Assembly (NCBI GenBank): GCA_022701985.1
Contig: JAKONK010000127.1
Span: forward strand, 1-47,900
Length of the DNA: 47,900 nt
Source: Actinomycetales bacterium
GTDB lineage: Bacteria; Actinomycetota; Actinomycetes; Actinomycetales; Quadrisphaeraceae
Direction: 5' to 3'
Position numbers and translations under genes: made by a program. Shown here in pieces: positions 34,504 to 47,098 of the stretch (the first letter of the stretch is position 1; each line of letters starts with the position of its first letter). The notes under the pieces are model-generated. The model did not search any database. It was not told where the DNA came from and saw only the letters and a program-made list of their open reading frames with translations.

Positions 34504-36099
34504 CTAGCGGCCCGAGAGGGCGTCGACCAGGGCGGCCGCGTCGGGGCAGCGGTCCAGCAGGGCCTGCGTCCCGGCGCGGGTGCCGCGGGTGGGCTCCAGC
34601 ATCGGCACGCGCTGCAGAGCCCCCCGGCCCGGGACGTCGAAGATCACCGAGTCCCAGCTGGCCGCGGCGACGTCGCGGCCGTACCGGCGCAGGCACTCCC
34701 CGCGGAACCACGCCCGGGTGTCCTCCGGCGGGTCGGTGGCGGCGCTGCGCGCGGCGTCGTCGTCGACCAGCTGCTCCACCGCACCGCGGGCCCGCAGGCG
34801 CATGTGGAGGCCCTTGGCGGGGTTGACGTCGGCGTACTGCAGGTCGATGAGGTGCAGGCGCGGCGCGTCCCAGGCGAGCTGCTCGCGGTCGCGGAACCCC
34901 TGCAGCAGCCGCAGCTTGGCCACCCAGTCGAGCTGGCCGGCCAGGCGGAACGGGTCGGCGGCGAGGTCGGTGAGCACCTGCTCCCAGCGGGCCAGGACGT
35001 CGGCGGTCTCCGCCCGGGCGGCGTCGTCCGGGCCGCCCCCGCGGGACCCGACGTGCGCTCGGGCGGCCTCGAGGTAGGCGTGCTGGACGTCGAGCGCGGT
35101 CATCTCGGAGCCGTCGGCCATCCGGACCCGGTGGCGCAGCGACGGGTCGTGGCTCACGGCGTGCAGCTCGGCGACGGGCGCCGCCACGACCAGGTCGGGG
35201 GCCGTGCCGGCCTCCACCATGTCGAGCACCAGGGCCGTCGTCCCGAGCTTGAGGTAGGTGGCGACGTCGCAGAGGTTCGCGTCGCCGACGATGACGTGCA
35301 GGCGGCGGTAGCGGTCGGCCGTGGCGTGCGGCTCGTCGCGGGTGTTGATGATCGGGCGCTTCAGCGTGGTCTCGAGGCCGACCTCGGTCTCGAAGTAGTC
35401 GGCGCGCTGCGACAGCTGGAAGCCGGGCTCCTCGCCGCGCTGGCCCAGCCCCACGCGGCCCGCGCCGCAGACGACCTGGCGCGACACGAAGAACGGCACC
35501 AGGCCCCGCACGATCGCCCCGAACGGCGTCGCGCGGTCCATGAGGTAGTTCTCGTGGGTGCCGTAGGAGGCGCCCTTGCCGTCGGTGTTGTTCTTGTAGA
35601 GGTTCACCGGCTGCAGGCCGGGTGCGGCCGCCACCTGGGCCGCCGCCCGTGCCACGACCACCTCGCCGGCGCGGTCCCAGCGCACGGCGGCCAGCGGCCC
35701 GGTGACCTCCGGGGAGGAGTACTCGGGGTGGGCGTGGTCGACGTAGAGCCGCGCCCCGTTGGTGAGGACGACGTTCGCGGTCAGCGGGTCGTCACCGCCG
35801 ATGGCGGCGCCGTCACCCTCGGCGCGCGACGACCCGCCGGCGGCACGCGGCCCGTCCGTGAGCTGGCTCGCGTGGGCCGCGCTGCGCGCCACCTCGTAGC
35901 CGCGGGCGTCGCGCAGGGGCGCCTCGTCCTCGTAGTCCCACCGCGGGCGGGTGCGCCCCGGACCCGCCGTGCGCTCCGGGCCGGCCGGGCTGTAGGTGGC
36001 CACCACCTGGCTCGAGAGCGTCACCGGGTCGAGCTCGGGGTGCCCCGGAGCCCACACGCCGTACTCGGTCTCGATCCCCATGACCCGCCGCACGCTCAT
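34504..36099 (-). CDS. dop: Deamidase/depupylase Dop
   Basis: A 531-residue glutamine-synthetase-like enzyme that converts the C-terminal Gln of Pup to Glu and removes Pup from substrates. Glu10 in [12 protein letters not shown] binds nucleotide/Mg; the catalytic aspartate is in [16 protein letters not shown] (Asp121). Other conserved parts are [38 protein letters not shown] and [17 protein letters not shown]. The Dop-specific loop is recognised by [20 protein letters not shown] and SQLTD. Directly after it about 20 extra Gly/Ala/Asp-rich residues (about 83-104) precede [11 protein letters not shown], making the protein longer than mycobacterial Dop (about 502). The ATG at 36099 follows a TAGGCT -10 shared with the divergent gene; a GTG one codon earlier may be the real leaderless start. 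Confidence 0.97.
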   Translation of the reverse strand: MSVRRVMGIETEYGVWAPGHPELDPVTLSSQVVATYSPAGPERTAGPGRTRPRWDYEDEAPLRDARGYEVARSAAHASQLTDGPRAAGGSSRAEGDGAAIGGDDPLTANVVLTNGARLYVDHAHPEYSSPEVTGPLAAVRWDRAGEVVVARAAAQVAAAPGLQPVNLYKNNTDGKGASYGTHENYLMDRATPFGAIVRGLVPFFVSRQVVCGAGRVGLGQRGEEPGFQLSQRADYFETEVGLETTLKRPIINTRDEPHATADRYRRLHVIVGDANLCDVATYLKLGTTALVLDMVEAGTAPDLVVAAPVAELHAVSHDPSLRHRVRMADGSEMTALDVQHAYLEAARAHVGSRGGGPDDAARAETADVLARWEQVLTDLAADPFRLAGQLDWVAKLRLLQGFRDREQLAWDAPRLHLIDLQYADVNPAKGLHMRLRARGAVEQLVDDDAARSAATDPPEDTRAWFRGECLRRYGRDVAAASWDSVIFDVPGRGALQRVPMLEPTRGTRAGTQALLDRCPDAAALVDALSGR

Positions 36100-36107
36100 C
36101 ACCGGCC

Positions 36108-36117
36108 AGCCTAGGCT
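36108..36117. promoter_or_regulatory. Shared palindromic -10 of the divergent dop and DUF3054 promoters
   Basis: AGCCTAGGCT is a perfect palindrome that gives TAGGCT on both strands. On the plus strand it is six bases before the DUF3054 GTG at 36124. On the minus strand it is five bases before a GTG and eight before the dop ATG at 36099. Only 24 bases separate the two genes. Confidence 0.6.
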
Positions 36118-36123
36118 CGACGG

Positions 36124-36564
36124 GTGCGCTCCCCCGTGGTGGCCCCGCTGCGGGCCCGCCTGCCGGCCCTCCTGCCGGTGCTGGCGGTCGACGTCGTCGC
36201 CGTCCTGCTGTTCACGGCCGTCGGCCGCCGCTCGCACGACGAGTCCGCGGCGACCCTCGCAGGGACCCTCGGCGGCCTGGCCCACACGGCGTGGCCGTTC
36301 CTGGTGGCGCTGGCCCTGGGGTGGGCGCTCGTGGTCGCCCGCGGCTGGCGCCCGGGCCGGGTGCGGCCTGCGGGCCTCGCGGTCTGGGCCGTCACCGTGC
36401 TCGGCGGCCACGCCCTGCGCCTGGTGTCCGGGCAGGGCAGCGCCGTGAGCTTCCTCGTGGTGACCGCCGTGGTGCTCGGCGTCCTCCTGCTGGGGTGGAG
36501 GGCCGGCTGGCGCGCCCTGCAGCGCGCCGGCCGGTCACCCCACGGGCCCCGCGGCCAGCACTAG
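36124..36564 (+). CDS. DUF3054 integral membrane protein
   Basis: A 146-residue protein with four predicted membrane helices: [55 protein letters not shown] and [19 protein letters not shown]. The conserved loop GRRSHDE after helix 1 and [14 protein letters not shown] are the DUF3054 hallmarks. Function is unknown. It starts as a leaderless transcript divergent from dop and converges on mpa; its TAG stop shares the palindrome CTAG with the mpa TAG stop. In mycobacteria a membrane protein gene also lies between dop and mpa. Confidence 0.9.
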   Translation: MRSPVVAPLRARLPALLPVLAVDVVAVLLFTAVGRRSHDESAATLAGTLGGLAHTAWPFLVALALGWALVVARGWRPGRVRPAGLAVWAVTVLGGHALRLVSGQGSAVSFLVVTAVVLGVLLLGWRAGWRALQRAGRSPHGPRGQH

Positions 36565-38342
36565 AGGTACTGGCCCGTCCCTCCGGTGACGGTGTCGATG
36601 CTGCGACCCGGCTCGGAGCCCTGCTTGCCCTGGACGATCGTGCGGATGTAGGTGATCCGCTCGCCCTTCTTGCCCGAGATCCGCGCCCAGTCGTCGGGGT
36701 TGGTGGTGTTGGGCAGGTCCTCGTTCTCCTTGAACTCGTCGACGCAGGCCGCCATGAGGTGCTCGATCCTGATGCCCCGCTGGCCGGTGGTCAGGAGGTC
36801 CTTGATGGCCGACTTCTTGGCCCTGTCGACGATGTTCTGGATCATCGCGCCGGAGTTGAAGTCCTTGAAGTACAGGACCTCCTTGTCGCCGTTGGCGTAG
36901 GTCACCTCGAGGAACTGGTTCTCCTCGGTCTCGGCGTACATCCGCAGCACGGTGCGCTCGATCATCGCCGCCGCGGTGGCCGTCGGGGAGCCGCCGTGGG
37001 CGGCCAGGTCGTCGGCGTGCAGCGGCAGGTCGGGCGTCAGGTACTTCGCGAAGACGTCGTGCGCGGCCTGGGCGTCGGGGCGCTCGATCTTGATCTTCAC
37101 GTCGAGGCGGCCCGGCCGCAGGATGGCCGGGTCGATCATGTCCTCCCGGTTGGAGGCGCCGATGACGATGACGTTGTCGAGGCGCTCCACGCCGTCGATC
37201 TCGGCCAGCAGCTGCGGCACGATCGTGGTCTCGGTGTCGGAGGAGACGCCCGAGCCGCGGGTGCGGAACAGCGACTCCATCTCGTCGAAGAAGACGATGA
37301 CGGGCGTGCCCTCGGAGGCCTTCTCCCGCGCGCGGGCGAAGATCAGCCGGATGTGCCGCTCGGTCTCCCCGACGTACTTGTTGAGCAGCTCCGGGCCCTT
37401 GATGTTGAGGAAGTAGCTGCGCACCTCGGACTTGCCCTGCCGCTCGGCGGCCTGCCTGCTCAGCGAGCGGGCCACCGCCTTGGCGATGAGCGTCTTGCCG
37501 CAGCCGGGCGGACCGTACAGGAGGATCCCCTTCGGCGCCTTGAGGCCGTGCTCGCGGTAGAGCTCGGGGTGGGCGAACGGCAGCTCGACGGCGTCGCGGA
37601 TGGCCTCGATCTGCCCGGTGAGGCCACCGATGTCGGCGTACTCGATGTCGGGCACCTCCTCCAGCAGGAGGCTCTCGACCTCCGCCTTGGGCACCTTCTC
37701 GAAGACCACCGAGCTGCGCGGGTCGAGGTTGAGGGCGTCGCCCACCCGCAGCTTCGCCGCCTGCAGCGGCGCCGCCAGGCGCACCACGCGCTCCTCGTCG
37801 GCCTGCGCCGTCACCAGCGCGCGGCCGCCGTCGAGGACCTCCTTGAGCGTGACCACCTCGCCGATGCGGTCGTACCCGCCGGCGCGCACCACGTTGAGGG
37901 CCTCGTTCAGGAGCACCTCCTGGCCGTGGCCGAGCTCGGCGACCTCCACCGCCGGGCTCACCGCCACCCGCACCTTGCGGCCGGCCTGCACGACGTCGGC
38001 GGTGCCGTCGTCGAAGGCCTCCAGGAACGTGGCGTACCCCGAGGGGGGCTGCGCGAGCCTGTCGACCTCGGACTTCAGGTCGACCAGCCGGGCGCGCGCC
38101 TCGGTGAGGGTGCGCACCAGCCGGTCGTTCTGCGCCGTGGACGCCGAGAGCTGCCGCTCGAGCTCGGCGGCCCGCTCCTCCAGGGCCCGGGTGCGGGCAG
38201 GGGTCTCGGCGAGCCGGCGCCTCAGCGCGCCCACCTCCTCGCGCAGCCCCTCGGCCGCCCGGCGCTGGGCCGGGGGCTCGGGCGCGCCCGCGAGCGCGTC
38301 ATCTGCGTGGTGCTCGCTGCGGTCAACAGGTCGGTCAGACAT
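36561..38342 (-). CDS. mpa: Proteasome-activating AAA ATPase Mpa/ARC
   Basis: A 593-residue ring ATPase that binds Pup and feeds tagged proteins to the proteasome. The N-terminal coiled coil (about residues 30-98) recruits Pup; two OB-type domains follow (about 100-225). The AAA domain has Walker [16 protein letters not shown] (about 276-290), Walker [13 protein letters not shown] (about 348-359), [13 protein letters not shown] and the arginine-finger region [11 protein letters not shown]. The C-terminus GGTGQYL carries the terminal motif that opens the proteasome gate. I chose the ATG at 38342 with GGAGGT upstream; the GTG two codons earlier is possible. A hairpin lies in the leader. Confidence 0.97.
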   Translation of the reverse strand: MSDRPVDRSEHHADDALAGAPEPPAQRRAAEGLREEVGALRRRLAETPARTRALEERAAELERQLSASTAQNDRLVRTLTEARARLVDLKSEVDRLAQPPSGYATFLEAFDDGTADVVQAGRKVRVAVSPAVEVAELGHGQEVLLNEALNVVRAGGYDRIGEVVTLKEVLDGGRALVTAQADEERVVRLAAPLQAAKLRVGDALNLDPRSSVVFEKVPKAEVESLLLEEVPDIEYADIGGLTGQIEAIRDAVELPFAHPELYREHGLKAPKGILLYGPPGCGKTLIAKAVARSLSRQAAERQGKSEVRSYFLNIKGPELLNKYVGETERHIRLIFARAREKASEGTPVIVFFDEMESLFRTRGSGVSSDTETTIVPQLLAEIDGVERLDNVIVIGASNREDMIDPAILRPGRLDVKIKIERPDAQAAHDVFAKYLTPDLPLHADDLAAHGGSPTATAAAMIERTVLRMYAETEENQFLEVTYANGDKEVLYFKDFNSGAMIQNIVDRAKKSAIKDLLTTGQRGIRIEHLMAACVDEFKENEDLPNTTNPDDWARISGKKGERITYIRTIVQGKQGSEPGRSIDTVTGGTGQYL

Positions 38343-38354
38343 GCACACCTCCGC

Positions 38355-38376
38355 CCGGCCCGCCGGGGCGGGCCGG
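38355..38376 (-). other. Perfect hairpin in the mpa leader
   Basis: Arms 38355-38364 and 38367-38376 are exact 10-base inverted repeats with two bases between. The hairpin lies between the putative mpa -10 and the GGAGGT ribosome-binding site, ending about five bases from the latter. No T-run follows on the minus strand, so it may be a leader structure rather than a terminator of trmI. Confidence 0.6.
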
Positions 38377-38393
38377 AGTCGAGTCCGTGCCCC

Positions 38394-38399
38394 ACGGTA
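38394..38399 (-). promoter_or_regulatory. -10 box of the mpa promoter
   Basis: TACCGT on the minus strand, between the trmI stop and the leader hairpin, about 50 bases before the mpa ATG. Confidence 0.45.
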
Positions 38400-38408
38400 A
38401 CTCGGGCC

Positions 38409-41686
<3,278 letters not shown>

Positions 41687-41748
41687 AACCGGTCGCTGGG
41701 GCACCCGTCGTCCCTCCTCCGAGAGACCCGCGTGCCGATGACCCCTGG

Positions 41749-43656
41749 GTGAGCACCACCCCCGCCTCCCCGCCGTGGCGCCTGCGCCTCCACGGCGCTG
41801 CGGTCACGGCGTCCCGGGAACGCGCTCACCGCCTCGGTCCCCTGCTGCGCGGGGTGACGACCGGCCGCACGGCCATGCGGTGGCGACGGGCACCGGTGGT
41901 CTCGTACATGCCCAGCGTCCCCCTGCTCCTGGCCGTGCTCATGGGGACCGGCGGCACCGTCGTGCTGGCCTCGACGTTCCTGCCGTCGGCCAGCAGCGAC
42001 CGCGTCCTGGCGCTGGTCCGCGCGCTCGACGTCGTCGCCATCGCCAGCTCGTTCACCTTCACGCGTCTCCTGCAGGGCCGGCGGCGCTGGGCGCAGCACG
42101 CCGTCATGCTGACCGCGACGCTCCTGGTGTCGCTCGCCGTGCTGGTGTCCGGCGGCGGAGGCACGGCCCTGGTGTACGCGGTCGTGTACTACCCCGTCGT
42201 CGTCTACGGCTTCTTCGCCCTCTCCCGCCTGGGGGCGCTGCTCCACCTGCTGCTCATCACCGCGGTGGGCGCCCCGCTCCTGGCCTCCCAGGAGGGGGTC
42301 GGCGTCGCCGAGCAGGTCGTGCTGTGGGGCGTCGCGTCGATGCTCGGCCTGGCGGTCGCGTGGCTGGTGGCCATGCACGACGGCTCGGAGACCGACCAGC
42401 TCACCGGTCTGCCCGACCGCGCCGGCACCGAGCGGACGCTCGAGCGCGCGCTGCGGCGACCGCTGGGCTCCTCCTCCGAGCACCACCACGTGGCGTTCGC
42501 GCTGCTGAACGTCGACTCCTTCTCCGCCTACAACGCCACCCACGGCGCGGGCGCGGGTGATGAGCTGCTGGCCCAGCTGGCGACCACCTGGGCGAGCGCC
42601 CTGCCCGAGGACGCGCTGCTGGGCCGGTGGAACGGCGACGCCTTCGCGGTCGTGGCCCCCGGGCGCACCGCCCACCAGGCCACCCTGCTCGTCGAGGAGC
42701 TGCGCCGCTCGACGCCGGCCGGTGTGACCGCCTCCGCGGGCGTCGCCGGGTGGGGCCGCGAGGAGACCCAGTCGATGCTGGTCGCCCGGACCGAGGGCGC
42801 GCTCTACCTGGCCAAGCAGGCCGGCCGCGACCGCGTGCACGAGCACAGCGGTCCCGGGACCGACGGCCGGGAGGTGCGCCGGGGGCTGGCCCGCGTGGAG
42901 TTCGAGGTGCACTTCCAGCCCGTCGTCGACCTCGCCACCGGCGAGGTGCACGGCGCAGAGGCCCTGGTCCGCTGGGCGCACCCGACCCGCGGCCTGGTGG
43001 GACCCGACCAGTTCCTGCCCGACGCCGAGCGCAGCGGCGCCATCGTCGACCTCGGCGGCTGGGTGCTGCGCGAGGCCTGCCACCGGGCCGCCGGCTGGGC
43101 CCCCACGCCGAGCGGGCACCTCCCCCACGTGGCGGTGAACGCCTCCGGCCGCGAGCTGGCCGACCCCCTGTACGCCGCCGCTGTCGAGGAGGCCCTCATC
43201 AGCAGCCGCCTCGCCCCGTCGCGGCTGGTGGTCGAGCTGGTCGAGAGCGACTACGACATCGCCTCGCTCGACCTGGTCGCCAACCTCCACCGCCTGAGGT
43301 CGATGGGGGTGCGCACCGCCATCGACGACTTCGGGACGGGCTCGTCGAGCCTCGAGCGCGTGCGGCTGCTCGGTGCCGACCTGCTCAAGATCGACAAGTC
43401 GTTCATCACCGACATCACCTCCCCCGACGCGAAGGCGCCCCTCGTGGCCGCAGCGCTCGCCATGGCCGACGCCATGGGCATGGCCGTGGTCGCCGAAGGC
43501 GTCGAGGAGCCCCACCAGCGCGACTGGCTGGCCGCCCGCGGATGCGCCTTCGGCCAGGGCTGGCTCTTCGGGCGCCCCGTTCCCGCCTCACCCACGGGGG
43601 ACCTCCCAGCCGCCCCGCTGGGCTCGACGAACCGGACCAGCACTCACGCTGGGTAG
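41749..43656 (+). CDS. Membrane GGDEF/EAL protein with degenerate GGDEF; c-di-GMP phosphodiesterase
   Basis: A 635-residue protein. About five or six membrane helices (residues 52-208) form an uncharacterised sensor. The GGDEF domain (about 212-360) is degenerate: the motif reads NGDAF (295-299) and the first metal aspartate is Asn254, so cyclase activity should be lost; GTP binding may remain. The EAL domain (about 380-615) is intact: EAL at 404-406 in HGAEALVRWAHP, VELVES, AIDDFGTGSSSLERV, LLKIDKSFI and VVAEGVEEP. It should therefore hydrolyse cyclic di-GMP, possibly under GTP control. The GTG at 41749 is chosen because no ATG is in frame before the first helix; no good ribosome-binding site is seen. 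It follows the nuclease gene by about 60 bases. Confidence 0.91.
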   Translation: MSTTPASPPWRLRLHGAAVTASRERAHRLGPLLRGVTTGRTAMRWRRAPVVSYMPSVPLLLAVLMGTGGTVVLASTFLPSASSDRVLALVRALDVVAIASSFTFTRLLQGRRRWAQHAVMLTATLLVSLAVLVSGGGGTALVYAVVYYPVVVYGFFALSRLGALLHLLLITAVGAPLLASQEGVGVAEQVVLWGVASMLGLAVAWLVAMHDGSETDQLTGLPDRAGTERTLERALRRPLGSSSEHHHVAFALLNVDSFSAYNATHGAGAGDELLAQLATTWASALPEDALLGRWNGDAFAVVAPGRTAHQATLLVEELRRSTPAGVTASAGVAGWGREETQSMLVARTEGALYLAKQAGRDRVHEHSGPGTDGREVRRGLARVEFEVHFQPVVDLATGEVHGAEALVRWAHPTRGLVGPDQFLPDAERSGAIVDLGGWVLREACHRAAGWAPTPSGHLPHVAVNASGRELADPLYAAAVEEALISSRLAPSRLVVELVESDYDIASLDLVANLHRLRSMGVRTAIDDFGTGSSSLERVRLLGADLLKIDKSFITDITSPDAKAPLVAAALAMADAMGMAVVAEGVEEPHQRDWLAARGCAFGQGWLFGRPVPASPTGDLPAAPLGSTNRTSTHAG

Positions 43657-43813
43657 CAGCGGTCTCGCGGAGCGACACCCGGCTGCCGGTCGGAGCCGCG
43701 CACGTCCCTCGTCTGGCCGACACGCCGGGGCTCGAGGTCCCACGCGCCTGGCTCGATGAGCGCCAGCATGGCGTGACCGGTTGCCGCCCTGCGCACCCGA
43801 CGAGCGGAGCACC

Positions 43814-44926
43814 ATGACCGACCTTGACCACGAGTGGACCCCCCGCGCCGCGCAGGAGCTGCCCGCCCAGCGGACGGCGGGCCCGGCGCTCGAGGCCCTC
43901 GGCGTCGCCGGCACCACCCCCGCGACCGGGGTCGTCGACCTCGCCCTCGAGCGCCGCGACGAGGCGACCGGTGCCCTCCTGCGGCGCGTCGTGGTCACCG
44001 ACCTCGCCGACGACTCGCCCACCCGCCGCCTCCGGCAGGCGCAGATCGCCGCGCGCGACCAGCTGCTGCGCTCCAACCCCGAGTGGCCCGGCCCGCGCGT
44101 CGCGGACGGAGGGGTCGTCCCGTCGAACGAGGTCGCGGCCTGGCTCTACGACGACAGCCCGGCCCTGCAGGAGTGGCGTGGCCGCCTGGTCCCCAGCGCC
44201 CGGGCCCTCTTCCCCCTGCAGCGCCCGCACGCCTCGCACCTGCCCACCGGCACGCCCATCGACGACAAGGCCCGCGGGTTCTTCACCGACAGCCTCGACG
44301 CCGTCGGCATCCGGACCCGGGCCGCCGTGCTGCGCGACGTCATCGCGCGCACGAGCGCGCGGTGGACCGCACAGGGACGCACCGAGCGGTCGACCTGGGT
44401 GAGCCTCGCCTGCGGCGGCGCGCTGCCGGTGCTCGACTCCCTCTCGGCGCTCCACCCCCACGAGCTGTCGCTCGTCCTCGTCGACATCGACCCCGTCGCC
44501 CTCGACTTCGCCCACCGCCTCGCCGTGGAGGAGGGCGTGCCCGAGCGCGACGTCGTGCGCCTCGAGCGCGACCTGGTGCGCACCGTGGTCGTCAGGGACG
44601 ACCTCGTCGAGGAGCTCGGCGCCGGGACGGCGGCCGTCGTCGACGCCCTCGGCATCTTCGAGTACTTCTCCGACGCGGCCTGCGTCCGCATGCTCCGCAA
44701 CGCGCGGCGCCTCGTGGCCGACGGCGGCGTGCTCGTCGTCGCGAACATGCTGTCCGACCGCCCCGAGCTCCACTGGAACAAGCGGGGCATCGGGTGGCCG
44801 CTGCTGCGCGAGCGCAGCACCGAGCAGCTGCTCGGGCTCGTGGACGAGGCCGGCATCGACACGGCCCGGACGACCGTGACGATCCCCCAGGACGGCGTCT
44901 ACGCCGTCGTCAGCGTCGACTGCTGA
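43814..44926 (+). CDS. Class I SAM-dependent methyltransferase, substrate unknown
   Basis: A 370-residue protein. The C-terminal two thirds form a Rossmann methyltransferase: motif I TWVSLACGGALPVLDSL, acidic ribose-binding loop LVLVDIDPVALDFAHRL, then AAVVDALGIFEYFSD and VLVVANMLSDRPELHWN. The N-terminal 140 residues are helical (RRLRQAQIAARDQLLRSNP, NEVAAWLYDDSPALQEWRG) and may cap the substrate. I cannot name the family with confidence. The ATG at 43814 has GGAG six bases upstream. It follows the EAL gene after 157 bases that contain neither a gene nor a clear signal, and its stop codon begins a short tandem repeat. Confidence 0.85.
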   Translation: MTDLDHEWTPRAAQELPAQRTAGPALEALGVAGTTPATGVVDLALERRDEATGALLRRVVVTDLADDSPTRRLRQAQIAARDQLLRSNPEWPGPRVADGGVVPSNEVAAWLYDDSPALQEWRGRLVPSARALFPLQRPHASHLPTGTPIDDKARGFFTDSLDAVGIRTRAAVLRDVIARTSARWTAQGRTERSTWVSLACGGALPVLDSLSALHPHELSLVLVDIDPVALDFAHRLAVEEGVPERDVVRLERDLVRTVVVRDDLVEELGAGTAAVVDALGIFEYFSDAACVRMLRNARRLVADGGVLVVANMLSDRPELHWNKRGIGWPLLRERSTEQLLGLVDEAGIDTARTTVTIPQDGVYAVVSVDC

Positions 44927-44953
44927 CGACGGGCTGACGACGGCTGACGACGG
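44922..44953. repeat. Three-copy 11-base tandem repeat at the methyltransferase stop
   Basis: GCTGACGACGG occurs at 44922, 44933 and 44943, the last two sharing one base. The first copy contains the methyltransferase stop, and each copy brings another TGA. It fills the gap to the convergent ABC transporter gene. Confidence 0.7.
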
Positions 44954-44957
44954 CGGC

Positions 44958-46073
44958 TCAGGCGGGCGCGGTCGCCGCCGGGTCGTGAGCTGAGGCGTTC
45001 GGCCGCAGCTGGCCGTCGCGGATCGCCTCCGCCCAGTGGCACGCCACCCGGTGGGGGCTGCCGCCCGCCCGGACAGGGGGGGCACCCACCCCGGGCATCC
45101 CCAGCTCGCGCAGCACCGGCCGCTCGTCGGCGCAGCGCGTCGGCTGCACGAACGGGCAGCGGGTGTGGAAGCGGCAGCCCGAGGGCGGGTCGGCGGGGCT
45201 GGGCAGGTCGCCCGTGAGCAGGATCCGCTCGCGGGTGTCCTCGACCACCGGGTCGGGGACCGGGACCGCCGACATCAGCGACAGCGTGTAGGGGTGCAGC
45301 GGCTGGCTGTAGAGGTCGTCGGACTCGGCCTCCTCCACCACCCCACCGAGGTACATGACCCCGACCCGGTCGCTGGTGTGCCGCACCACGGCGAGGTCGT
45401 GGGCGATGAGGACGTACGTCAGCCCGAGCTGGGTCTGCAGGTCCTCGAGGAGGTTGAGCACCTGCGCCTGCACCGAGACGTCCAGGGCGCTGACCGGCTC
45501 GTCGGCGACGACGAGGGAGGGCTCCACCGCCAGCGCCCGGGCGATGCCGATGCGCTGGCGCTGCCCGCCGGAGAACTCGTGGGGGTAGCGCGTGGCGGCG
45601 GAGGCGGGCAGCCCCACCAGGCCGAGCAGCTCGCGCACACGGCGCCCGCGCTCGCCCCTGCCGGTGGCCAGGCCGTGCGCCCGCAGCGGCTCGCCGACGG
45701 CGGCCTCCACGTCCATGCGCGGGTCCAGGCTGGCCATCGGGTCCTGGAAGACCATCTGCATCTGCCGGCGGGCGCGCCGCAGCGCCTCGGGCTCCAGGGA
45801 GCGCAGGTCGACGCCGTCGAGGACGACCGAGCCCGCCGTCGGCTCGGTCAGGCGCAGCAGGGCCCGCCCCAGGGTCGACTTGCCGCAGCCCGACTCCCCG
45901 ACCAGCCCGTAGGTCTCCCCGCGGCGCACGTCGAGGTCGACGCCGTCGACGGCGCGCACCGGCGCCGGGCGGCGCAGCAGCGAGCCGCGCCCCGGGTAGT
46001 GCACGGCGACCCCGCGCGCCGACAGCAGCACGTCGTGCTGCCCGTCCGGTGCTCCGGTGGCGTCGGCGGTCAT
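44958..46073 (-). CDS. Oligo/dipeptide ABC transporter ATP-binding protein (DppF/OppF-type)
   Basis: A 371-residue ATPase of a peptide importer. Walker A is [17 protein letters not shown], the Q-loop [13 protein letters not shown], the signature [15 protein letters not shown], Walker [13 protein letters not shown] and the H-loop [11 protein letters not shown]. The C-terminal extension with [15 protein letters not shown] is the cysteine motif of Opp/Dpp ATPases that often holds a [4Fe-4S] cluster. The ATG at 46073 overlaps the previous ATPase stop in ATGA. It is the last gene of the operon. The substrate may be peptides, but nickel or other solutes use the same family. Confidence 0.93.
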   Translation of the reverse strand: MTADATGAPDGQHDVLLSARGVAVHYPGRGSLLRRPAPVRAVDGVDLDVRRGETYGLVGESGCGKSTLGRALLRLTEPTAGSVVLDGVDLRSLEPEALRRARRQMQMVFQDPMASLDPRMDVEAAVGEPLRAHGLATGRGERGRRVRELLGLVGLPASAATRYPHEFSGGQRQRIGIARALAVEPSLVVADEPVSALDVSVQAQVLNLLEDLQTQLGLTYVLIAHDLAVVRHTSDRVGVMYLGGVVEEAESDDLYSQPLHPYTLSLMSAVPVPDPVVEDTRERILLTGDLPSPADPPSGCRFHTRCPFVQPTRCADERPVLRELGMPGVGAPPVRAGGSPHRVACHWAEAIRDGQLRPNASAHDPAATAPA

Positions 46074-47098
46074 GCGCTGCGCTCCTGCTCGTCGGCCGGC
46101 TCGTCGGCCCGCTGGTCGGGGACGGGGTGGGCGCACCGCAGCAGGTGCCTCCCGCTGGCGGTCGGGTCCTGCACGAGGGGCAGCTCGGTGCCGCGGCACG
46201 CGTCGTCGGCGGCGGAGCACCGCGGGGCGAACGCGCAGCCGGCGTCCCACCCGATGACGTCGCGGGGGGTGCCCGGGATGGGCTGCAGCCGCTGGCCGCG
46301 CGGGGCGTCGAGGCGCGGCACCGAGGCCAGCAGGCCCGAGGTGTAGCGGTGGCGCGGCCGGGCGAACAGCTCGTGCCGCTCGGCCCGCTCCACCACGCGG
46401 CCGGAGTACATGACCGTGACGGTGTCGCACAGGCCGGCGACGACGCCCAGGTCGTGGGTGATCAGGAGCATGGCCGTGCCGCGCTCGCGCACGAGCTCGC
46501 CCATCAGCTCCAGCACCTGGGCCTGGATGGTGACGTCGAGCGCCGTGGTCGGCTCGTCGGCGATCAGGAGCTTCGGGCTGCACGCCAGCGCGATGGCGAT
46601 CATGGCGCGCTGGCGCATGCCGCCGGACAGCTGGTGGGGGTACTCCCGCAGCCGGCGCACCGGCGCGGGGATGCCCACGCGGGCCAGCAGCTCTCCGGCC
46701 TCGTCGCGCGCGGCCCTCCGCGAGGCCCCGGTGTGGCGTCGCAGCACCTCGGTGATCTGCGTGCCGACGGTGACCACGGGGTTCAGCGACGTCATCGGGT
46801 CCTGGAAGACCATGGCGACGTCGCGGCCGCGCACCCCCTCCAGCTCGCGCTCGGGCATCGCGAGCAGGTCGCGGCCGTCGAACGACGCCGAGCCGCCCAC
46901 GCGGGCGGTGTGCGGCAGCAGCCCCATCACCGCCAGCGACGTGACCGACTTGCCCGATCCGGACTCGCCCACGAGACCGGCGACCTGGCCGGCCTCCACG
47001 TCGAAGGAGACGCCGTCGACGGCCTTGGACAGCGCGGAGCCCCGTCCGGAGCCGCCGGGGAAGGAGATGCTGAGGTCCCTGACCTCCAGGAGCGCCAC
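46070..47098 (-). CDS. Oligo/dipeptide ABC transporter ATP-binding protein (DppD/OppD-type)
   Basis: A 342-residue ATPase pairing with the following DppF-type subunit. Walker A is [16 protein letters not shown], the Q-loop [15 protein letters not shown], the signature [15 protein letters not shown], Walker [15 protein letters not shown] and the H-loop [11 protein letters not shown]. The C-terminal motif [17 protein letters not shown] is the Opp/Dpp cysteine region. Its GTG at 47098 overlaps the last base of the permease stop (TAGTG), so translation is coupled. Confidence 0.93.
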   Translation of the reverse strand: MALLEVRDLSISFPGGSGRGSALSKAVDGVSFDVEAGQVAGLVGESGSGKSVTSLAVMGLLPHTARVGGSASFDGRDLLAMPERELEGVRGRDVAMVFQDPMTSLNPVVTVGTQITEVLRRHTGASRRAARDEAGELLARVGIPAPVRRLREYPHQLSGGMRQRAMIAIALACSPKLLIADEPTTALDVTIQAQVLELMGELVRERGTAMLLITHDLGVVAGLCDTVTVMYSGRVVERAERHELFARPRHRYTSGLLASVPRLDAPRGQRLQPIPGTPRDVIGWDAGCAFAPRCSAADDACRGTELPLVQDPTASGRHLLRCAHPVPDQRADEPADEQERSA

